This document shows, piece by piece, positions 50,741 to 59,318 of a stretch of 64,000 nt of DNA. The notes beneath the pieces are model-generated. The model saw nothing but the letters and a program-made list of their open reading frames with translations. It was not told where the DNA came from and did no database searches. A program made the position numbers and the translations under genes. The first letter of the stretch is position 1. Each line of letters opens with the position of its first letter. Origin of the DNA: Cellulosimicrobium cellulans (GTDB lineage: Bacteria > Actinomycetota > Actinomycetes > Actinomycetales > Cellulomonadaceae); the NCBI RefSeq assembly GCF_006539945.1, contig NZ_BJNZ01000002.1:124001-188000 (forward strand). Direction: 5' to 3'.

Positions 50741-50781
50741 CGACGGCGCCCGCCGCACGCGGGGTGCGACGGGCGCCGTCG
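50741..50781. terminator. Bidirectional hairpin terminator
   Basis: CGACGGCGCCCG (50741-50752) and CGGGCGCCGTCG (50770-50781) form a perfect 12-bp stem between the convergent cueP-like and ThuA genes. Confidence 0.7.
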
Positions 50782-50801
50782 TGGTGCGAAGGGACGGCGC
50801 G

Positions 50802-52247
50802 TCAGGCCGTACCCGCGTACGAGAGCACGAGCTCCTCGGTGACGGTCTCGCCGTCGCGCTCGGTCGTCGCCGTGACGGTCACCTCCCCGGCAGGGGCCTC
50901 GACGAGACGGGTCGCGAACGCCTGGTAGGCGTTCTTCCCGGGCGCGACGTCGGCGTACTCCTTGCTCCCGTACGGCGTCGCCAGGGTGATGTCGACGGGG
51001 GTGTCGTCCTCGTTGAGCACGCGCACCGCGACGTACTGCTTGCCGCCCATGGTCCGCAGCTCGGCCTCGGCCGCGAGGTCGATCGCCGGGCCGTCGTCGA
51101 CGAGCGCGCTCTGCCAGACGACGAGGTCGTCGAACTTCGACGCGAGCAGCTCGCGGTCGCCCGCGGCCGCGGACAGGTGGTCGACGAGCGACCGCGCGCC
51201 GCCGAGGACCTGGACCGCGGTCACCGGGTCGCCCGCCTCGGCCGCGGTGCGCGCGCTGCCGAGCAGCGACGAGATGGCGCCCGCGATCACGCCGTCGCCC
51301 ACCGCGGAGGTGTTCAGGCCGGCCACGAGCTCGTCGACCTCGCCGAAGGTGACGCAGTTGCCGCCGCCCTCGACGACGCCCGCGGTCCACTCGACGCCCT
51401 TGAGCACGTGCTCGAGGAAGAGCGGGTCGGTCCACGACGCGTCGGTGTGCCCGGCGCCCTCGTACCAGGACCGGCCGCCCTCGAAGTTCTGGCACCAGGC
51501 GATCGGGTGGTCCTCGCCCATCGCGCCGTTGCCCGGGGAGTAGGTCGACTCGTCGAGGGTGATGAGGACGTGGACGTCCTCGCGCGGGTTCGTCGTGTAG
51601 TTGTACCACTCGTCGAACCGCTCCCAGACGGCCGGCAGGTGCGCGGTCGAGGGGTGGGCGGGGCTCTCGACGCGCATCGTCGCCGTCTGCTGCTGCGGGT
51701 GGCTGACGAACCGCGCGCCGCCGCCGGTGAGCTCGCTGTACCACGGGACGGTGTGCATCGTGTCGGTCGCCGCGTGCAGGCCGACGAACCCGCCACCGCC
51801 GCGGATGTAGCCCTGGAACGCCGCGAGCTCGGCGTCGTCGAGCAGGCGCGGCGTCGCCGGGTTGAGCGAGTTCGTGTTGTCGACCGGCGACGCGAAGACG
51901 ATGGTCGCGTACTGCGACAGGTCCTCGGCGCTCGTGAACGGCGTCGAGTCCATCGTGAGGTCGGGCTGGCCCGGCGAGCCGCTCCCCCACCACCCCGCGG
52001 AGCTGTTCGGCGGGTCCCACACGTCGACCGTGAAGCCGTTGTCGGCCCCGAGCGCGACGAGCGCGCGCGTCGTGTCGTCGATGTGGGAGTGCCGGAAGCC
52101 GAGCGTCTCGCCGACGACGAGGATCTTGTAGTCCTCTTCCTCGGCGGCCGCCGGGCCGGCGGCCACGAGCGTCGCCCCGCCCGCGAGCGGCAGCGCGACC
52201 GCCGCCGCCACCGCCCGCTTGATCGTCTTTCCGCTGAACAAATCCAT
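50802..52247 (-). CDS. Secreted ThuA-domain protein with shared C-terminal module
   Basis: A 481-residue exported protein. Signal peptide about 1-33 (IKRAVAAAVALPLAGGATLV, cleavage after AAA). ThuA (GATase-like) domain about 38-275: YKILVVGETLGFRHSHIDDT, YIRGGGGFVGLHAATDTMHT and LDESTYSP, with the family histidines. A helical stretch of about 80 residues follows (VDELVAGLNTSAVGDGVIAG, LLASKFDDLVVWQSALVD). The last 90 residues are the module shared with the two giant proteins (MGGKQYVAVRVLNEDDTPVD, TPYGSKEYADVAPGKNAYQ), here without the flanking cysteines. ATG 52247 with AGGAGAAG upstream. Confidence 0.9.
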   Translation of the reverse strand: MDLFSGKTIKRAVAAAVALPLAGGATLVAAGPAAAEEEDYKILVVGETLGFRHSHIDDTTRALVALGADNGFTVDVWDPPNSSAGWWGSGSPGQPDLTMDSTPFTSAEDLSQYATIVFASPVDNTNSLNPATPRLLDDAELAAFQGYIRGGGGFVGLHAATDTMHTVPWYSELTGGGARFVSHPQQQTATMRVESPAHPSTAHLPAVWERFDEWYNYTTNPREDVHVLITLDESTYSPGNGAMGEDHPIAWCQNFEGGRSWYEGAGHTDASWTDPLFLEHVLKGVEWTAGVVEGGGNCVTFGEVDELVAGLNTSAVGDGVIAGAISSLLGSARTAAEAGDPVTAVQVLGGARSLVDHLSAAAGDRELLASKFDDLVVWQSALVDDGPAIDLAAEAELRTMGGKQYVAVRVLNEDDTPVDITLATPYGSKEYADVAPGKNAYQAFATRLVEAPAGEVTVTATTERDGETVTEELVLSYAGTA

Positions 52248-52375
52248 GCGTGCTTCTCCTCGTCGTCGAGAGCGCGAGCCGGGCGTTCGGTCCTCGGTCG
52301 AGCACCGGGCACCCTCGGCATCCGGCGGCGCGCGCACTCCTGCGTGCGTGGACGTCGGCTGCTGCCGATGCCGCG

Positions 52376-52404
52376 AGTTTTGACGGCAGCCCGGCAAAAG
52401 TCAA
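52376..52404 (-). promoter_or_regulatory. Putative promoter of the ThuA gene
   Basis: On the minus strand TTGACT (52404 to 52399) and AAAACT (52381 to 52376) are spaced by 17 bp, in an AT-richer patch about 130 nt upstream of the ThuA start. The rest of the 281-bp divergent gap to the response regulator shows no clear signal. Confidence 0.35.
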
Positions 52405-52528
52405 GGATTCAACGACATCCGCGCGCCGACTTCACCCGGACCCCACGGTCGCGACGCAGAGCCCCAGGCACAGCGCGTGCACAGGGTCACCACAGGCACG
52501 ACCACACGCGCCGCGGGACGCTGGGTCC

Positions 52529-53291
<763 letters not shown>

Positions 53292-53299
<8 letters not shown>

Positions 53300-54806
53300 A
53301 GCGTCCGCCCGACGCCCGACGGCGCTGCGCCGCCGCCTCGTCCTCGTGCTCGCCGGGGTCGTGCTCCTCGTCACCGTGGGCCTCGCCACCGCGTCCGCGC
53401 TCGCGCTGCGCAACCAGCTCGTCGAACAGCTCGACCACGAGCTCGAGCAGGCGAGCTCGCGCCTCGCGCAGGGCTTCGGGGAGGGTCCGGGCGACGGCCC
53501 AGGGCAGCCGCCGGACGACTCCGGCGCGACCCCCGACCCGAGCGACCTGCCCGACGACCCGTCCCGCTTCCCCGCCGGCACCGGGCCGGGCAGCGCCGTG
53601 CTGCGCTACGACGCCGGGGAGATCGTGCTCGCCGAGTACGTCAGCCCCACGCTGGAGCGCGTCGCGCTCGACGACGCGCAGGTCGCCGCGCTCGAGGACG
53701 TGCCCGCCGACGGCGCCCCGCACGACGCCGACCTGCCCGACCTCGGGTCGTTCCGCGCCGTGCACCGGACCACGGAAGACGGCCAGACCGTCGTCGTCGC
53801 GTCGAGCACCACCACCGTCGACGCGACGGTGGAGGAGTACGTGCTCATCGAGGTCGCGCTCGGCGCCGCAGGCCTGCTCGCCGCCGCGCTCCTCGGCACG
53901 TGGCTCGTGCGGCGCTCGCTCCGGCCGCTCGACGACGTGGCCGCCGCCGCGAGCCGCGTCTCCGAGCTCGAGCTGGCGCAGGGCGAGATCGACGCGATCC
54001 CGCGCGTCCCCGACGACCTCACCGACGAGCGCACCGAGGTCGGGCAGGTGGGCTCCGCGCTCAACCGCATGCTCGAGAACGTCGAGACCTCGCTCCAGGC
54101 GCGGCACGACTCCGAGACCCAGGTGCGACGGTTCGTCGCCGACGCGAGCCACGAGCTGCGCACCCCGCTCGCCTCGATCCGCGGCTACGCCGAGCTCGTG
54201 CGCCGCTCGCCCGACGACGTCCCGCCCGCCACCGCGCGCTCGCTCGACCGCATCGAGTCCGAGGCCGTGCGCATGACCGGCCTCGTCGAGGACCTGCTGC
54301 TCCTCGCCCGGCTCGACGCGGGCCGCCCGCTCGACCGCACGCCCGTCGACCTCGCGGCGCTCGCCGTCGACGCCGTCATGGACGCCCACGCCGCCGGCCC
54401 GGACCACGACTGGGCCCTCGACCTGCCCGGCGAGGACCTCGACCTCGAGATCACGGGCGACGAGGCGAGCCTGCGGCAGGTGCTCGCGAACCTCCTCGCG
54501 AACGCCCGCACGCACACCCCGCCCGGCACCCACGTGGAGGTGCGGCTCGCGCCCGACGGCGACGACGTCGTGCTCTCCGTCGCCGACGACGGCCCCGGCA
54601 TCCCGGCGACCCTGCGCCCGACCCTCTTCCGCCGCTTCACGCGCGGCGACGACGCGCGCAACCGCACCAGCGGCTCCACCGGCCTCGGCCTCGCCATCGC
54701 CGACGCGATCGTCGCCGCCCACGGCGGGTCCGTCGCCGTGACGTCGACCACCGCCGACGAACCCGGGCTCACCGGCACGACGTTCATCGTGCGCCTCCCC
54801 CGCTGA
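53292..54806 (+). CDS. Membrane sensor histidine kinase
   Basis: A 504-residue kinase, partner of the preceding regulator. TM1 (LVLVLAGVVLLVTVGLATAS), an extracytoplasmic sensor domain, TM2 (EVALGAAGLLAAALLGTWLV), HAMP (RRSLRPLDDVAAAASRVSEL), HisKA with ADASHELRTPLASIRGYAEL (phospho-His), and HATPase (NLLANARTHTPPGT, ADDGPGIP, STGLGLAIADAIVAAHGG). GTG start at 53292 overlaps the regulator stop. The sensor domain is Asp/Pro-rich, with no recognised ligand fold. Confidence 0.93.
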
Positions 54807-54847
54807 TCGCTCCGGAGCTGTGGGTGGCCGCTGGGACGCTATGACGC

Positions 54848-55663
54848 ATGTTCTGGGATGCACGGCGGCCCGACACCGCCTACATCGTGGGTCTGCTTCA
54901 GACCGACGGCAACCATCACGGCGACCCTGACCACAGAGGACGGATCGCTTTGGAGCTCGCCGAGCGAGACCGCGACGTGCTCGACGCGATCTCGTCGTTG
55001 CTCCCGTGCTACTCCTCCGTCCGGCTCCGGCAACGCACGACGAATTTCAGCGCGGACTACGCCGCGGCAGTACTGGGGATCTTCGACCAGACGGCCCGAC
55101 AACAACTCGCCTCGCTCGGCGTCACACCAGGACGAAAGAGCTCCACCATCAGTCCACCATCTGCGCCCTTCTCGGCGCCGGACTATGTCCGTGGCGTTCT
55201 CGACGGTGACGGGTCCCTGGGGTTCACGGCGACCGGGGTTCCCTTCGTCAGCCTGGTCACCGCGAGTCCATCGCTCGCCAGGTACTTCTGCTCGGTCATC
55301 GCGGACGTCTGCGGCGTACGAAGGAGCGCAAGGCCGAACGCACGTGACGGTGTCATGAACATCATGGTCGCGAACCTCGCTGCCGCTACCCTCGCTCGAT
55401 GGGCTTGGCACTCACCAGATGCGCTCGGCATCGATCGTAAGCGACGACTCGCGGAGGCCGTCGCGGCGTGGCGACCGGAACCGGGCCGCGAGAGTCGGTA
55501 CGGGATCGTGCGCAAACCCTGGACGCCAGCCGAGGATGCGATCGTCCTCAAGCTCGCGCCGGACGAGGCCGCCGAAGCGCTCGGGCGAACAGTCCAGAGC
55601 GTCTCGATGCGGCGATGGCGGCTTCACAAGGCACAGGCCGCCATCGCTCCGCGCGGCCCATGA
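54848..55663 (+). CDS. LAGLIDADG-type homing endonuclease-like protein
   Basis: A 271-residue protein with two LAGLIDADG-like helices: YIVGLLQTDGNHH (residues about 11-23) and YVRGVLDGDGSLGF (about 114-127), each supplying the acidic residue of the shared active site. The C-terminus holds a SANT/Myb-like DNA-binding segment, WTPAEDAIVLKLAPDEAAEA then LGRTVQSVSMRRWRLHK. Codon usage is less GC-extreme than neighbours (for example ACGAATTTCAGC), suggesting acquisition. ATG at 54848. It lies directly beside two arginine tRNA genes, which may be its integration or cleavage site. Free-standing, not inside an intron or intein visible here; activity unproven. Confidence 0.7.
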   Translation: MFWDARRPDTAYIVGLLQTDGNHHGDPDHRGRIALELAERDRDVLDAISSLLPCYSSVRLRQRTTNFSADYAAAVLGIFDQTARQQLASLGVTPGRKSSTISPPSAPFSAPDYVRGVLDGDGSLGFTATGVPFVSLVTASPSLARYFCSVIADVCGVRRSARPNARDGVMNIMVANLAAATLARWAWHSPDALGIDRKRRLAEAVAAWRPEPGRESRYGIVRKPWTPAEDAIVLKLAPDEAAEALGRTVQSVSMRRWRLHKAQAAIAPRGP

Positions 55664-55680
55664 CGATGGATCGTCCGATC

Positions 55681-55756
55681 TGGTGCGCGCGGGAGGACTC
55701 GAACCCCCGACGCCCGGCTCCGGAAGCCGGCGCTCTGTCCGCTGAGCTACGCGCGC
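55681..55756 (-). tRNA. tRNA-Arg (CCG anticodon)
   Basis: Minus-strand cloverleaf with acceptor stem GCGCGCG/CGCGCGC, D-arm TAGCTCAGC, anticodon arm CCGGC-TTCCGGA-GCCGG (anticodon CCG), T-arm with GGGTTCGAGTCC, discriminator A and an encoded CCA. Reads CGG arginine codons. Confidence 0.9.
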
Positions 55757-55800
55757 TGGTGCTCCTTAACGTCGAGCAGACGGGACGCGAGGCGTCCAGG

Positions 55801-55872
55801 TGCCCTCGGAGGGAGTCGAACCCCCGTCTCCGCTTCCGTAGAGCGGCGTCGTGTCCGTTGGACCACGAAGGC
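55801..55872 (-). tRNA. tRNA-Arg (ACG anticodon)
   Basis: Minus-strand cloverleaf: acceptor GCCTTCG/CGAGGGC (one T-G pair), anticodon arm CCGCT-CTACGGA-AGCGG (anticodon ACG, normally modified to ICG), T-arm GGGTTCGACTCC, discriminator A. CCA is not encoded. Separated from the CCG tRNA by about 44 nt. Confidence 0.9.
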
Positions 55873-55970
55873 AGTGCATTTCACGCGGGCGCACGACAAA
55901 GGCGCACCGACGGCGATGGAGCAGAATGGCAGCGCGACAAATGCACCCTGCTCGGGGCGCATTCACGCAC

Positions 55971-56007
55971 AAGAAAAAGGCCGCCCCGGCGATGTCCCGG
56001 GACGGCC
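55971..56007 (-). terminator. Rho-independent terminator with U-run
   Basis: On the minus strand the stem GGCCGTCCCGG / CCGGGGCGGCC (11 pairs, one G-U) with loop GACATCG is followed directly by TTTTTCTT. It is the only classical terminator with a U-tract seen in the window, and lies 18 nt past the stop of the small gene at 56025. Confidence 0.8.
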
Positions 56008-56024
56008 TGTCGTGCGACGCTGAG

Positions 56025-56177
56025 TCAGACGACAGGACCGCCGGAATCACCGGCGAGGAACGAGGACACGCTGAGATACGCCACGGGCAGCACGACGCGC
56101 GGCTGCTCGCAGGGCAGCACGGGACGTCGCCGGTCCTGCTGGACGGGTTCGCGCACGGCACTGCTCCTCTCGGTCAT
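56025..56177 (-). CDS. Small hypothetical protein (50 residues)
   Basis: Minus-strand 51-codon frame encoding MTERSSAVREPVQQDRRRPV then LPCEQPRVVLPVAYLSVSSF and LAGDSGGPVV. No match I recognise; the C-terminal half is mildly hydrophobic. Evidence that it is a gene: mostly G/C third positions as in neighbours, a promoter-like TTGTGT-17-TACGGT upstream on the same strand, and a U-run terminator 18 nt after the stop. No ribosome-binding site is evident before the ATG. Confidence 0.5.
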   Translation of the reverse strand: MTERSSAVREPVQQDRRRPVLPCEQPRVVLPVAYLSVSSFLAGDSGGPVV

Positions 56178-56218
56178 GTCGGGTGGCCGACGCACCGGAA
56201 TGTCGTCGACCGAGGAAG

Positions 56219-56247
56219 ACCGTACGCGCCTTTCCCGATCGACACAA
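56219..56247 (-). promoter_or_regulatory. Promoter of the small gene
   Basis: Minus strand TTGTGT (56247 to 56242), 17-bp spacer, TACGGT (56224 to 56219); the predicted transcript starts near 56212, about 35 nt before the ATG at 56177. The rest of the gap to 56616 contains GTTCCGGAC repeated near 56542-56560 but nothing else I recognise. Confidence 0.5.
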
Positions 56248-56616
56248 GCCCATTTCCCCAATTCGTCAGGAATTCTCTGACCGAGGTCCCGCACGGCGGC
56301 CGGTGGGCCCCCGTGCGGCGTCCATTCTTGGCCGGAGTCGAGCTCGTCCGCTCTCCGCGCCGGCGGGATCTCCGGCTCCCGCGCGCTGTCTTCGCACGGA
56401 CGCAGGTCGCCGCCTCCCCCGTCAGGGCTGGGTTGGCGGTTCTCGGCCGGAGGCTGGCGGCGCTTGGCACACTTTTGTGCCAGCACGCCGCCCCTCGGCG
56501 TTCCGGACGGACGACCGGGGCTGTCGGCGGCACCCGGTAGGGTTCCGGACGTTCCGGACACACCTCCCGACGCCGACGAACCACGCGGCCGGGCCGACGA
56601 CAGGAGACCCGCCGCC

Positions 56617-57444
56617 ATGATGGGCGCCCACCACGCCGCGACCGGAGCCGCCGCCTGGGTGGCGGTGACGTCCACCGCCCCGTTCGCGCTCGGGTGGCAC
56701 CCTGTGTCGTCCGTCGGGGTCATGACGGGCGCGGTCGTGTGCGCCGGGGCCGCGCTCCTCCCCGACGCCGACCACCACAACGGGACGTTCGCGCACTCGC
56801 TGCCACCCGTGAGCGAGTGGGTGTCCGACGCGGTCGAGACGATCTCCGGGGGCCACCGCCAGGGCACGCACTCGTTCCTCGGCATCGCGGTGTTCACCGC
56901 GCTCGCGTGGCTCGTCGGGCTGATCACGGTCGAGACGGAGAGCTTCGGCACGGTCTACGTGGGCGGCGGCATCCTCGCGGTCTTGCTCGTCGCCCTCGCG
57001 CTCAAGGCGCTCAAGCTCACCCGGCGCGGCAAGCTCATGCCGTGGGTCACGTCGCTCACCGTCGCGGCCCTCGTCGCGCTCTTCTCGCCCGAGGAGTGGA
57101 ACTGGCTCCCGGTCGCCGTCGGGATCGGCGTGACCGTGCACATCCTGGGCGACGTGCTCACGACCAACGGCGCGCCGCTGCTGTGGCCGGTGAAGATCCG
57201 CTCCCCGCGCTGGGTGCGCCGCTCCCTCGTGGTCGACGACGTGTGGCGCCCCAGCGGCAGCTTCGCCCTCCCCCTGCTCGGTGACACCGGGTCGGTGCGC
57301 GAGTGGATCCTCGCGACGGCCGTCGGCCTCTACGCGACGGTCGGTTTCGTGTGGTCCGCGCTCGACCAGATGGGCTACGACACCTACGGGACGTACGAGC
57401 GCGTGGTATCAGCGATCCAGGCACTGGCGTCGGGCGTCGCCTGA
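56617..57444 (+). CDS. YdjM-like membrane-bound metal-dependent hydrolase
   Basis: A 275-residue membrane protein of the LexA-regulated YdjM/DUF457 family. N-terminal MMGAHHAATGAAAWVAVTS with the HH pair, then AALLPDADHHNG (Asp/His metal ligands), GGHRQGTHSFLGIAVF, several helices, and VHILGDVLTTNGAPLLWPV with further His/Asp ligands. ATG 56617 after AGGAG. The enzymatic substrate of this family is not established; some members are SOS-linked. Confidence 0.88.
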   Translation: MMGAHHAATGAAAWVAVTSTAPFALGWHPVSSVGVMTGAVVCAGAALLPDADHHNGTFAHSLPPVSEWVSDAVETISGGHRQGTHSFLGIAVFTALAWLVGLITVETESFGTVYVGGGILAVLLVALALKALKLTRRGKLMPWVTSLTVAALVALFSPEEWNWLPVAVGIGVTVHILGDVLTTNGAPLLWPVKIRSPRWVRRSLVVDDVWRPSGSFALPLLGDTGSVREWILATAVGLYATVGFVWSALDQMGYDTYGTYERVVSAIQALASGVA

Positions 57445-57541
57445 GCCGGCCGGGCCGCCGTCCGCGGTGGTCCGGTCGTCCCGGCCGCGACCGATCGTCC
57501 CGCGCTCGGGCGAGACCGGGTGGCGGCCGGCCCTGGTGCTG

Positions 57542-57811
57542 TCACCTCCCCGCGGCCGAGAGCGCGCGGCCGGTGTGGGCGTCGAACAGGTGTGCCCGGT
57601 CCAGGTCGACCGACACGCCCACCGTCTCCCCCGGTGTACCGACGACGGTCGGTCGCGCCTTGACCTTGACCGTCTCCGTGCCGACCTTGACGTCGACGAT
57701 CGTCCGGTCACCGAGCGGTTCGTACGCGTAGATCTCCCCCGGGAGAACGGCATCCCCGCGATGCTCGACCGACAGGTCCTCGGCGCGCACCCCGAGCACG
57801 AGCGGCCGGCC
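57542..57811 (-). pseudogene. 3' fragment of sugar ABC transporter ATPase (UgpC/MsmK type)
   Basis: The minus-strand frame encodes only the C-terminal TOBE-like domain: RPLVLGVRAEDLSVEHRG, IYAYEPLGDRTIVDVKVG, VKARPTVVGTPGETVGVSVD and a final RAHLFDAHTGRAL. The Walker A/B ATPase domain that should precede it is absent: upstream sequence switches to the DJ-1/PfpI fragment on the other strand. An in-frame start at 57844 exists, but the product would be a stub of about 100 residues. Confidence 0.7.
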
Positions 57812-57836
57812 CTGCTCGGCGGTGGTCCACCGGGGG

Positions 57837-58130
57837 CACGGCATCGACCATCCCTGCTCCCCGGAGCACTTCTTCGCGCGCGACCTCCCGATCGCACTCG
57901 TGTGCCACGGTGCGCAGGTGCCCGCGGTCTACGGCCTGCTGAAGGGGCGTCGCACGGCCTGCTTCCCGCCCATCACCGGGGACATGGAGAACGCGGGCGC
58001 GACCGTCGTCGACGCCCCGTACGTCGTCGACGGGAACCTCGTCTCGTGCCGGGGCTGGCCGGACATGCCGCAGTTCGGCCGGGTGCTGATGCAGGTGTTC
58101 GACGGCTCTCTCGGCAAGGCCGCCGCGTGA
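57837..58130 (+). pseudogene. 3' fragment of DJ-1/PfpI-family protein
   Basis: The plus-strand frame encodes the C-terminal half of a DJ-1/PfpI protein: FFARDLPIALVCHGAQVPA with the nucleophile Cys, GLLKGRRTACFPPITGDMEN, VVDAPYVVDGNLVSCRGWPD and QFGRVLMQVF. The first about 80-90 residues, including the acidic residue that activates the Cys, are missing and replaced by the ABC ATPase fragment on the opposite strand. The GTG at 57822 could start a truncated product, probably inactive. Confidence 0.65.
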
Positions 58131-58149
58131 CGGTGGCCCTTCCCGGCCG

Positions 58150-58974
58150 ATGACGACATCGCGGACCGTCGAGGTCGACGGGGACGTCGTCGGTGTCCTC
58201 GAGGGAGGCACGGGCCCCACCGTGCTGCTCCTCCACGGCTCCGGCCCTGGTACGACCGGGGCCGGGGCGTGGGCCACGACCGCACGGGCCCTCGCTCCTG
58301 ACCACCACGTCGTGGCCCCCGACCAGGCGGGGTTCGGCAGGACGCCGCTGCCGCCCGGCTCCCGTGGGGGGCTCGCGGTCTGGGCCGAGCAGGCCGGCGC
58401 CCTCATGGACACGCTCGGGGTCGGCACGTTCGCCGTCGTCGGCCACTCCATGGGCGGAGCGGTCTCGCTGGCCCTGGCCGCCGCTCGGCCGCGACAGGTC
58501 ACCCACGTCGTCGCGGTCGGCACGATGGGGGCGCCGGGTGCTCCCCTCTCCGACGACCTCGATGCGCTCTGGGCCGCCACGCCCGACTCCGGCGGGGCGC
58601 GCGACATGCTTGCTCGGCTCTTCCACGACCCGGCACTCGTCACGGACGCCGCCGTCGCTGCCCGCGCCCGAGCGATGCGCGCGGGGGCGACGACGTACGC
58701 GTCGATGTTCCCTCCGCCACGGTCCCGGTGGTCGAACGACCTCACGCTGTCGCCGAGCACGCTGTCCCAGGTGCGGGCACCGGTGCTGCTCCTCCACGGC
58801 GCGGAGGACCGCGTCACGCCGCTGAGCGGCGCCCTCCCTCTGCTCGATCACCTGCCCGACGTCAGCCTGCGGGTGACGCCGGGCTGCGGTCACGCCCTGC
58901 CCGCCGAGCGCCCCGAGGAGTTCCTGACGGCGCTCCGCTCGTTCCTACCGGGCGGCGCCCCGAGCCCGAGCTGA
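58150..58974 (+). CDS. Alpha/beta hydrolase
   Basis: A 274-residue hydrolase of the MhpC/BphD type. Motif HGSGPGTTGAGAW for the oxyanion hole, nucleophile elbow GHSMGGAVS, LLLHGAEDRVTPLSGAL with the acid, and GCGHALPAERPEEFL with the catalytic His. The HGSGPG motif is typical of meta-cleavage-product hydrolases, but no ring-cleavage genes are nearby, so the substrate is open. ATG 58150, 20 nt after the DJ-1 fragment. Confidence 0.9.
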   Translation: MTTSRTVEVDGDVVGVLEGGTGPTVLLLHGSGPGTTGAGAWATTARALAPDHHVVAPDQAGFGRTPLPPGSRGGLAVWAEQAGALMDTLGVGTFAVVGHSMGGAVSLALAAARPRQVTHVVAVGTMGAPGAPLSDDLDALWAATPDSGGARDMLARLFHDPALVTDAAVAARARAMRAGATTYASMFPPPRSRWSNDLTLSPSTLSQVRAPVLLLHGAEDRVTPLSGALPLLDHLPDVSLRVTPGCGHALPAERPEEFLTALRSFLPGGAPSPS

Positions 58975-59163
58975 CCCGTCGCCGGACACGACCCGGGACG
59001 GCGTGAAGGCGTCGAACACGTCACCCCGGTCGTGCTCGGAGCGAGCCGGCGGCCGGCGCAGCCTGAGCGGGCCGGAGAAATTCGCTTGCTCCACCCCGCA
59101 CCCGGGTGGAACGGTCGGAGCACGTCGCCCGCGCCGTCGGGCACCGGAGGAAGGAGGAACGCC

Positions 59164-59223
59164 ATGAGCTGGACGACCCCTGCTCGCGTGTCCACCACCC
59201 CCGGGAGCACCGACCGCCGCTAG
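59164..59223 (+). CDS. Possible 19-residue leader peptide before the RIO kinase
   Basis: A 20-codon frame, MSWTTPARVSTTPGSTDRR, directly after a near-perfect ribosome-binding site (GGAAGGAGGAACGCC then ATG). It ends in TAG 95 nt before the RIO kinase start. Rich in Thr/Pro/Arg, without a run of one codon, so classical attenuation is not evident. It could be a small protein or a leader coupling translation to the kinase. Confidence 0.4.
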   Translation: MSWTTPARVSTTPGSTDRR

Positions 59224-59318
59224 GCCGGTCGGCGACCGTCCGAGACGGTCCGCGCCCGCCGCCGCCCGCGAGGCGGCAGCGGCAGAGCCGTGCGCTCCCC
59301 GCCTGAAGGAGCCCACCC

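Noticed and set aside
56542-56560. Repeated GTTCCGGAC near the YdjM-like gene
   Set aside because: Two adjacent copies in a short stretch with no inverted symmetry or link to a promoter; too little to call.
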